Shown here in pieces: positions 58,213 through 64,000 of a stretch of 64,000 bases of DNA. Positions within the stretch are counted from its first letter, which is position 1. Each line of letters opens with the position of its first letter. The notes beneath the pieces were generated by a model. That model saw only the letters and a program-made list of their open reading frames with translations, ran no database searches and was not told the origin of the DNA. Made by a program: the position numbers and the translations under genes. Source of the DNA: Streptomyces uncialis (GTDB lineage Bacteria; Actinomycetota; Actinomycetes; Streptomycetales; Streptomycetaceae); assembly GCF_036250755.1 (NCBI RefSeq), contig NZ_CP109583.1, forward strand, positions 1,674,001-1,738,000, in the 5' to 3' direction.

Positions 58213-58896
58213 ATGCGCACCATCTCGCACCCCACCGGCCACCGACGGAGCCGCACGGCCCTGGCGGGGGTCGTCCTGGCCGGAGCCCTGACGGGCTCGG
58301 TGATGATCGCGGCGCCCGCCGCCGTCGCGGCGCCCGCGCCCAAGGTCGTCTATCTGACCTTCGACGACGGGCCGGGCGTCCACACCCCCAAGGTGCTCGA
58401 CCTGCTCAAGCAGCACGGCGCCAAGGCGACGTTCTACCAGACCGGCGCGAATGTGACGGCGAACCCCGCGACGGCCAAGCGGGCGTACCGCGAGGGCCAC
58501 AGCGTCCAGAACCACACCTGGTCGCACGTGGATCTGCGGACGGTCTCCTGGTCGAAGTTCAAGTCGGAGGTGACCCGTACGGACACCGCGATACGTACCC
58601 ACACGGGCAAGACCCCGACCTGTCTCCGGCCGCCGTACGGCGCGGTGAACCAGACGGTCCGGGACCGGGCCGCGGCACTGCGCAAGGGGGTGCGGCTGTG
58701 GTCGGTGGACACCCGTGACTGGGCGCGGCCCGGCCGGGCGGCCATCGAGTCCCGGGTGCTGAACAACGTCCGCAACGGCTCGGTGGTCCTGCTCCACGAC
58801 GGCGGCGGTGACCGCAGCCAGACGGTGGCGGCCCTGCCGAAGATCCTCAAGACGCTCAAGTCCAAGGGCTACACCTTCGGCAAGCAGACCTGCTGA
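58213..58896 (+). CDS. Secreted polysaccharide deacetylase (NodB domain, CE4)
   Basis: A 227-residue exported carbohydrate esterase family 4 protein. Signal peptide TALAGVVLAGALTGSVMIAAPAAVA. The NodB motifs are all present: VVYLTFDDGP (motif 1, catalytic Asp and metal Asp), HSVQNHTWSHVDL (motif 2, metal His), LRPPYGAVN (motif 3), DTRDWARPG (motif 4) and GSVVLLHDGGGDR (motif 5, catalytic His). It probably de-N-acetylates peptidoglycan or chitin-like polymers at the surface. GGGGAGGG precedes ATG 58213; a compact terminator hairpin lies just behind the stop. Confidence 0.92.
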   Translation: MRTISHPTGHRRSRTALAGVVLAGALTGSVMIAAPAAVAAPAPKVVYLTFDDGPGVHTPKVLDLLKQHGAKATFYQTGANVTANPATAKRAYREGHSVQNHTWSHVDLRTVSWSKFKSEVTRTDTAIRTHTGKTPTCLRPPYGAVNQTVRDRAAALRKGVRLWSVDTRDWARPGRAAIESRVLNNVRNGSVVLLHDGGGDRSQTVAALPKILKTLKSKGYTFGKQTC

Positions 58897-58910
58897 CGGT
58901 ACGGCGACCC

Positions 58911-58933
58911 GGGCGGCGCCCCCGGCGCCGCCC
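58911..58933. terminator. Compact hairpin terminator between converging genes
   Basis: GGGCGGCGCC (58911-58920) pairs with GGCGCCGCCC (58924-58933), a 10-bp all-GC stem with a CCC loop. It lies between the convergent deacetylase and M1 peptidase genes. Confidence 0.7.
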
Positions 58934-58987
58934 ACCCACCTGTCCGCCCGCCCGTCCGCCCGTCTGCCGCCGCTGTACGGTGCCGGA

Positions 58988-60313
58988 TCAGCCGACGGGC
59001 AGCGGGGGCAGGGCGGCTCCGTGCACCCAGTCCGCGAAGACCTCGTCCAGCGGCCCGTCCGCGTACCGCGCGGCGTGCGCCTCGAACGTGGCGGTGGTGA
59101 CCGAGCCGCCCCGGTGCTGGGCGGTCCAGCCGCGCAGCATCCGGAAGAACGCGTCGTCACCGAGGGCGCGGCGCAGGGCGTGCACGGCGAGGCCGCCGCG
59201 TTCGTAGACCCGGTCGTCGAACATATGGCGGCGGCCCGGGTCCGCGAGCCGCAGATCCAGCGGCAGTCCGGCGAGCATCCGGTGCGCGACGGAGGCCAGT
59301 TCGTCCGCGGTGCGCCCGCCGGAGCGTTCCGACCAGATCCACTCGGCGTACTTGGCGAGCCCTTCGTTGAGCCAGATGTGGCGCCAGTCCGCGATGCCGA
59401 CGCTGTTGCCGAACCACTGGTGGGCCAGCTCATGGGCGATGAGCCGTTCCGAACCCCGGGCGCCGTCCACATGGTTGGTGCCGAACAGGGACATCCCCTG
59501 GGCCTCGACGGGGACGTCGAGTTCCTCGTCGGCGACGACCACGGTGTACTCACCGAACGGGTACGGGCCGAACAACTCCCCGAACAGCTCCATCATGCGG
59601 GGCTGGCGCGCGAAGTCCCGGGAGAACTCCGGCAGCAGATGCGACGGCAGATGGGCGGACTGCGGCACCCCGCCGAGCCCCGGGTCACCGAGCAGCACCG
59701 TCTGGAATTTGCCGATGGCGAGGCCGACGAGATAGCTGGAGGTGGGCGCGGCCTGCTCGTACAGCCAGGTGGTGGTGCTGGCCCGGGTGGTGCGGGTCAG
59801 CAGCCGTCCGCCGGCCACCACGCCGTACGCGGACGGGGTGGTGACGGCGAGCTGGTACGAGGCCTTGTCGGCGGGCCGGTCGTTGCAGGGGTACCAGGAG
59901 GGCGCGCCGACGGGCTGGCTCGCGACGAGGGCGCCGTCGGTGAGTTCCTCCCAGCCGAGACCGCCCCAGGGGCTGCTCACCGGCTTGGGGTTGCCGGACC
60001 AGTGGATCTCCACGGTGAACGCCGCCCCGGCCCGCAGGGGTTTCGTGGGCCACAGCCGCAGTTTGCCGCCCCGGTGGGTCCAGCGCGGCTGGCGGCCCTC
60101 GACCCGGACCCGGCCGATCCGGAAGTCGGCCAGGTTGAGCTGGAACTCGGTGAGCGGGGCGCGGCCCGCTATGGCGCCGAGCCGGGCGGTGCCCGCGAGG
60201 CGGTTGGGCCCCGGGCGGTAGTCGAGCGAGAGCTCGTAGCGGTGGACCCGGTAGCGGGCGTCGCCGTTCGCCGGGAAGTACGGGTCGGGGGCCGGGGGCC
60301 TTGGGCAGTTCAC
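58988..60313 (-). CDS. M1 family metallo-aminopeptidase (possible poly-lysine hydrolase)
   Basis: A 441-residue M1 zinc aminopeptidase. The zinc site is HELAHQWFGNSVGIADWRHIWLNEGLAKYAEW (HExxH then Glu after 18 residues). The exopeptidase GxMEN motif is replaced by VEAQGMSLFGTN. The N-terminal beta domain opens with YRVHRYELSLDYRPGPNRLAGTARL, and WYPCNDRPADKASYQLAVTTP is standard for the family. There is no signal peptide. GTG 60313 (GGAG 11 bases upstream) is the best start. It lies 83 bases downstream of the Pls-like gene on the same strand; peptidases next to epsilon-poly-lysine synthetases degrade the polymer, and that is the suggested role. Confidence 0.85.
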   Translation of the reverse strand: MNCPRPPAPDPYFPANGDARYRVHRYELSLDYRPGPNRLAGTARLGAIAGRAPLTEFQLNLADFRIGRVRVEGRQPRWTHRGGKLRLWPTKPLRAGAAFTVEIHWSGNPKPVSSPWGGLGWEELTDGALVASQPVGAPSWYPCNDRPADKASYQLAVTTPSAYGVVAGGRLLTRTTRASTTTWLYEQAAPTSSYLVGLAIGKFQTVLLGDPGLGGVPQSAHLPSHLLPEFSRDFARQPRMMELFGELFGPYPFGEYTVVVADEELDVPVEAQGMSLFGTNHVDGARGSERLIAHELAHQWFGNSVGIADWRHIWLNEGLAKYAEWIWSERSGGRTADELASVAHRMLAGLPLDLRLADPGRRHMFDDRVYERGGLAVHALRRALGDDAFFRMLRGWTAQHRGGSVTTATFEAHAARYADGPLDEVFADWVHGAALPPLPVG

Positions 60314-60396
60314 TCGTGTGTCCGCTCCCTGCGCTGTGCTCGGGCGGTGTGCCGCTGGCTCGCACGGCGCCCGGTGTGCTGGTGGCGGGCCGCCGG

Positions 60397-63300
60397 TCAG
60401 GACCGCCACGCCTCGATCGGGTTGCCCAGCCAGCGGGTCTCGGCGGGCACCGATTCCCCGGCCATGACCAGGGACGCGGGGCCCAGTGTGGAGCGGGCCC
60501 CGACCGTGCTGCCGGGCAGCACGATCCCGTTCGGGCCCAGGGTGGCGCCTTCGCGGAGGTCCACAGTATCCGTCCGCAAGATCCTGTCGTGGAAGAGGTG
60601 GGTCTGGAGGACGGAGCCGCGGTTGACGGTGGCGCCGGTGCCCAGGGTCACCAGGTCCGTCTCGGGCAGCCAGTGGCTCTCGCACCACACGCCGCGGCCG
60701 ATCCGGGCGCCGAGGGCGCGCAGCCAGAGCGTGAGGAGCGGGGTGCCGGGCACGGACCCGGCGAACCACGGTACGGCCAGGACCTCGACGAAGGTGTCCG
60801 CGAGTTCGTTGCGCCAGACGAAGCCGCTCCACAGCGGGTGCTCGCCGGTGCGGTGGCGGCCCACCAGCAGCCATTTGGCGAGGACGGCGACGAGCGCGGC
60901 GGTGAGTCCCGCGGTCAGCAGCACCGCGCCGGAGAGCAGGGCGGCGGCCCCGGGTCCGAGGGTGCGCGCCAGGGCACTGAGGGCGAGGGCGGTGAGCACG
61001 GCGAGGGCGGTGGAGCAGAAGACGGGCACCAGACGGCACAGTTCCACCAGTCCGCGCGCCCACAGCAGCCGGGCGGGCGGTTCGTAGGTGCGGCTGTGGT
61101 CGGCGTCGGCGGCGGCGCGCGGCAGCCGTACGGGGGGCAGTCCGAGGTAGGAGCTGCCCTTCTTGGCCTTCTTCGGGGTGGCGGACAGCACTCCGACGAG
61201 ACCGCCGTCGGGGACGCTGCGGCCGGGCGCGGTCATCCCGGAGTTGCCGAGGAAGGCGCGGCGGCCGATCTCGGCGCGGCCGATCCGCAGCCAGCCGCCG
61301 CCGAGCTCGAACGGCGCGGTGAGGGTGTCGTCGGCGAGGAACGCGCCGTCGCCGACGGTGGTGAGGCTGGGCAGCGCGAGGACGGTCGACACCTCGGCGC
61401 CGCGGCCGACGCGCATCCCGAGCAGCCGCAGCCAGACGGGGGTGATGAGTCCGGCGTACAGCGGGAAGAGGGTTTCCCGGGACAGGTCCATCAGCTGGGT
61501 GACGGTCCAGGCCTGCCAGCCGGTGCGGCTGTGGGCGGGGTGGGTGCCGGTGCGCAGTCCGAGGCTGAGCAGGCGTACGGCGGTCAGCAGCAGCAGCGCG
61601 TAGCCGAACCCGAAGGCGAGGGCCGCCGGGACGACGGCGACGAGGGCGCCGCGCAGCGCGTCGGCCGGTCCGGCGCCGGGGGCGACGAACACGGCGGCGA
61701 CGAGGAGCGCGGGGACGGCGGCGAGCAGCGGGAGGGCGAGCAGGCCGAGGCCGGTGACCCCGTACATGGCGCGCCAGCCGGCGGAGCGGGGCGGGCGTTC
61801 GCCGGGCCAGTCGCGTTTGGCCTTGCCGAGTTTGACGGCGGGGGCGCCCGCCCAGCGCTGTCCGGTGGGGATCTGTCCGGTGACGGCGGAGCCGGGGGCG
61901 ACCTCGGCGCGCTTGCCGACGCGGGCGCCGGGGAAGAGGAGGCTGCGGGTGCCGACGACGGCCCCGGCGCCGACCCTGACGGCGCCGATGTGCAGCCGGT
62001 CGCCGTCGAGCCAGTGGCCGGACAGATCGACCTCGGACTCGACGGCGCAGCCGCGGCCGAGTCTGAGCAGTCCGGTGACGGGCGGCAGCGAGTGGAGGTC
62101 GACGTCGGGGCCGATCCGGGCGCCCAGCGCCCGGGCGTAACGTTCCAGCCAGGCGCCGGTGAGGGCGGTCGCGCCGACGAGCTCGGCGAGCCGTTCGGCG
62201 GTCCACAGCCGCAGATGGACGGCTCCGCCGCGCGGGTAGCGGCCGGGGCCGACGCCGCGCAGCAGCAGCCGGGCGCCGCCCGCGGCGAGGGCGAGCCGGC
62301 CGGGCGGGCTGAAGAACACGGCGGCCCCGGCGGCGACCAGCCACCAGGACGCGGTGGGTGCCCACGGGTAGGCGCCGAAGAGGTGCAGGACGTTGCCGAG
62401 GGCGAGCACCCCGACGGTCCAGCGCAGTCCGGCCAGGGTGAACAGCGGGAGCAGCAGCAGGGTCTGGAGGGCCTGGGCGCGCCGGGGGACGGGGGTGACG
62501 GTCCGGGTGGTGGTGTCGTCCTGGGTGGACTTCTCCAGCCGTCGGGCGAGCTTGCGCAGCACGGGCTGCTGGTAGATGTCGAGGACGGCGGCGCCGGGGT
62601 GGCGGGCGCGCAGCCGGGTGGTGAGCTGGGCGGCGGCGAGGCTGTTGCCGCCGATGGCGAAGAAGTCGTCGTCGGCGCCGGTGACCGGCACGCCGAGGAT
62701 CTCGCTCCATTGTTCGGCGAGCCATGCCTCGGTGCCGTAGAGCTGTTCGGCGGGGCCGCCGGTGGTGAGGCCGGGCAGGGGCCAGGGCAGGGCGTCGCGG
62801 TCGACCTTGCCGGAGGTGCGGGTGGGCAGTTCGGCGACGGGGGCGAGCAGCGGCACCAGGGCGGCGGGCAGCTCGGCGCGCAGCCGGGCGACGGCCGCCG
62901 GGTGGTCCCAGCCGTCCTGGGTGACGAGGTAGCCGACGAGGAGCTGGTTGCCGCCGCGTGCGGTGCGGACCGCGGCGGCGGCCCCGGCGACTCCGGGCAG
63001 CGCCTGGAGGGCGGCGTCGACCTCGCCGAGTTCGATCCGGCGTCCGCCGAGCTTGATCTGTTCGTCGGCGCGGCCGAGGAAGACCAGCCCTTCGGGTTCG
63101 GCCCGGACGAGGTCGCCGCTGCGGTAGGCGCGCGGCCAGCCGAGGGCGTCGAGCGGCGCGTACTTCTCGGCGTCCTTGACGGGGTCGAGGTAGCGGGCGA
63201 GTCCGGCGCCGCCGATGACGAGCTGCCCGGTGGCGCCCATCGGGACGGGGAGTCCGGCGTCGTCGACGACGGCGAGGTCCCAGCCGTTCAGCGGCAGGCC

Positions 63301-64000
63301 GATCCTGATGGGTTCGGCGCCGGTGAGCAGGGACGCGCAGGCGACGACGGTGGCCTCGGTGGGGCCGTAGGTGTTCCAGACCTCGCGTCCCTCGGTGACC
63401 AGCCGCTGGGCCAGCTCGGGCGGGCACGCCTCACCACCGAAGATCAGCAGCCGGACATCGGCGAGGGCGTCGGGCTCCCACAGCGCGGCGAGCGTCGGCA
63501 CGGTCGACACGACGCTGATCTCCTGCTCGACGAGCCAGGGCCCGAGGTCGGCGCCGCTGCGGACCTGGGCACGCGGCACGGGCACCAGACAGGCACCGTG
63601 CCGCCAGGCGAGCCACATCTCCTCGCAGGAGGCGTCGAACGCGACGGAGAGCCCGGCCATGACGCGGTCGCCGGGGCCGATGGGGTCGTCGGTGAGGAAC
63701 AGCGTGGCCTCGGCGTCCACGAAGGCGGCGGCACCACGGTGGGTGACGGCGACGCCCTTGGGGGTGCCGGTGGAGCCGGAGGTGAAGATGATCCAGGCGT
63801 CGTCGGCGGGGGTGGGGCGGGTGCCGCCGGGGTTGGGTACGGGACGGGTGCCGGGGGTGGGTGCGTCGGCGTGACCGTCGGGGGTGGCGGGGTTGCCGTG
63901 GGTGACGGACGGGCCGCGAGGGGTGGCGGCCCGGTCACCGGGGGTGCCGACCGGGCTGCCGGGGCCGGTGGCCGTGGCGGAGGCGTCGGTGGGGGTTCGC
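60397..64000 (-). CDS. pls: Pls/PosA-type nonribosomal poly(amino acid) synthetase (partial)
   Basis: About 1200 residues are visible; the N-terminus lies beyond the right edge (frame open to 64000). The adenylation domain carries FTSGSTGTPKGVA, VAFDASCEEMWLAW, NTYGPTEATVVA, YRSGDLV and TSGKVDRDALP. The carrier domain has DDFFAIGGNSLAAA (Ser codon at 62643-62641). Then follow hydrophobic segments (LQTLLLLPLFTLAGL, LVAAGAAVFFSP, GLGLLALPLLAAVPALLVAAVFV, LAFGFGYALLLLTAVRLL) alternating with three soluble domains with left-handed beta-helix-like repeats (VGAGAVVGTRSLLFPGARVG, VGDGAFLADDTL, LREGATLGPNGIVLPGSTVG). This A-T-membrane-tandem C-domain plan is that of epsilon-poly-L-lysine synthetase. 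The specificity residues aligned by hand to GrsA read D-A-E-S-I-G-T-V-V-K. Confidence 0.85.
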   Translation of the reverse strand, partial: RTPTDASATATGPGSPVGTPGDRAATPRGPSVTHGNPATPDGHADAPTPGTRPVPNPGGTRPTPADDAWIIFTSGSTGTPKGVAVTHRGAAAFVDAEATLFLTDDPIGPGDRVMAGLSVAFDASCEEMWLAWRHGACLVPVPRAQVRSGADLGPWLVEQEISVVSTVPTLAALWEPDALADVRLLIFGGEACPPELAQRLVTEGREVWNTYGPTEATVVACASLLTGAEPIRIGLPLNGWDLAVVDDAGLPVPMGATGQLVIGGAGLARYLDPVKDAEKYAPLDALGWPRAYRSGDLVRAEPEGLVFLGRADEQIKLGGRRIELGEVDAALQALPGVAGAAAAVRTARGGNQLLVGYLVTQDGWDHPAAVARLRAELPAALVPLLAPVAELPTRTSGKVDRDALPWPLPGLTTGGPAEQLYGTEAWLAEQWSEILGVPVTGADDDFFAIGGNSLAAAQLTTRLRARHPGAAVLDIYQQPVLRKLARRLEKSTQDDTTTRTVTPVPRRAQALQTLLLLPLFTLAGLRWTVGVLALGNVLHLFGAYPWAPTASWWLVAAGAAVFFSPPGRLALAAGGARLLLRGVGPGRYPRGGAVHLRLWTAERLAELVGATALTGAWLERYARALGARIGPDVDLHSLPPVTGLLRLGRGCAVESEVDLSGHWLDGDRLHIGAVRVGAGAVVGTRSLLFPGARVGKRAEVAPGSAVTGQIPTGQRWAGAPAVKLGKAKRDWPGERPPRSAGWRAMYGVTGLGLLALPLLAAVPALLVAAVFVAPGAGPADALRGALVAVVPAALAFGFGYALLLLTAVRLLSLGLRTGTHPAHSRTGWQAWTVTQLMDLSRETLFPLYAGLITPVWLRLLGMRVGRGAEVSTVLALPSLTTVGDGAFLADDTLTAPFELGGGWLRIGRAEIGRRAFLGNSGMTAPGRSVPDGGLVGVLSATPKKAKKGSSYLGLPPVRLPRAAADADHSRTYEPPARLLWARGLVELCRLVPVFCSTALAVLTALALSALARTLGPGAAALLSGAVLLTAGLTAALVAVLAKWLLVGRHRTGEHPLWSGFVWRNELADTFVEVLAVPWFAGSVPGTPLLTLWLRALGARIGRGVWCESHWLPETDLVTLGTGATVNRGSVLQTHLFHDRILRTDTVDLREGATLGPNGIVLPGSTVGARSTLGPASLVMAGESVPAETRWLGNPIEAWRS

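Overview
The window is very GC-rich chromosomal DNA from a Streptomyces or a close relative. Supporting signs are strong third-position GC bias, frequent GTG and TTG starts, an SsgA-like sporulation protein, a WhiB-family protein, a giant SARP/AfsR-like regulator, a two-domain laccase, many secreted Tat/lipoprotein products, and a Pls-type poly(amino acid) synthetase. No tRNA, rRNA, insertion sequence, prophage or CRISPR array was recognised. About 47 protein genes are supported. Two run off the window ends: a secreted BNR/YCF48-like protein on the left and the Pls-like synthetase on the right.

Left part (1-18.4 kb). Mostly housekeeping and accessory genes: SsgA-like protein, an NCS1 permease with an unusual Cys4 tail, a DUF1275 membrane protein, and a RidA / FadR-type regulator / gamma-glutamyltransferase cluster with a textbook FadR-subfamily operator on its promoter. 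Then come a PEP mutase/isocitrate lyase family enzyme, a GPP34 protein divergent from an ABC-F ATPase, a dimethylargininase, an acyl-ACP desaturase behind three tandem palindromes, a WhiB-like protein, a VOC protein, a cupredoxin lipoprotein, a TPR protein and two small secreted proteins.

Centre (18.7-33 kb). A secreted two-domain laccase is divergent from a two-gene operon coding for a ThuA/PQQ-type sugar dehydrogenase fusion and a cupredoxin/Ig-like/DUF1080 (3-keto-glycoside hydrolase-like) fusion. Together they look like an extracellular copper-linked sugar-oxidation module. Next are a divergent LigD-type polymerase and ATP-dependent DNA ligase pair, a DUF3048 lipoprotein, a LuxR-type large ATPase that lacks its DNA-binding domain, a DUF2510 protein, and a TetR regulator facing a DMT transporter across a perfect 58-bp palindrome.

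Right part (34-64 kb). A two-armed inverted array of a Streptomyces intergenic repeat precedes a GH4 glycosidase. An imine-reductase-like enzyme is divergent from the SARP regulator. An SsuE-like FMN reductase lies downstream of a tiny Cys-containing leader peptide with a near-leaderless promoter. After a membrane phosphatase/sulfatase-like protein and a MmyB-like ligand-binding protein comes a four-gene cassette: XRE regulator, HExxH peptidase, MAB_1171c-type membrane protein and FAD oxidoreductase. An acyl-CoA ligase is followed by a complete peptide-export locus: double-glycine precursor peptide, HlyD-like protein, C39-peptidase ABC transporter and NHLM-type ABC transporter, with no modification enzyme. 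The window closes with a polysaccharide deacetylase, an M1 aminopeptidase and the Pls-like synthetase, whose hand-derived specificity code resembles that for lysine.

Four clusters of tandem or inverted intergenic repeats (about 1.35-1.86, 8.04-8.38, 18.56-18.61 and 34.38-35.27 kb) share a GCGCAGTTCCCCGCGCCCCT core and generate long but meaningless open frames.
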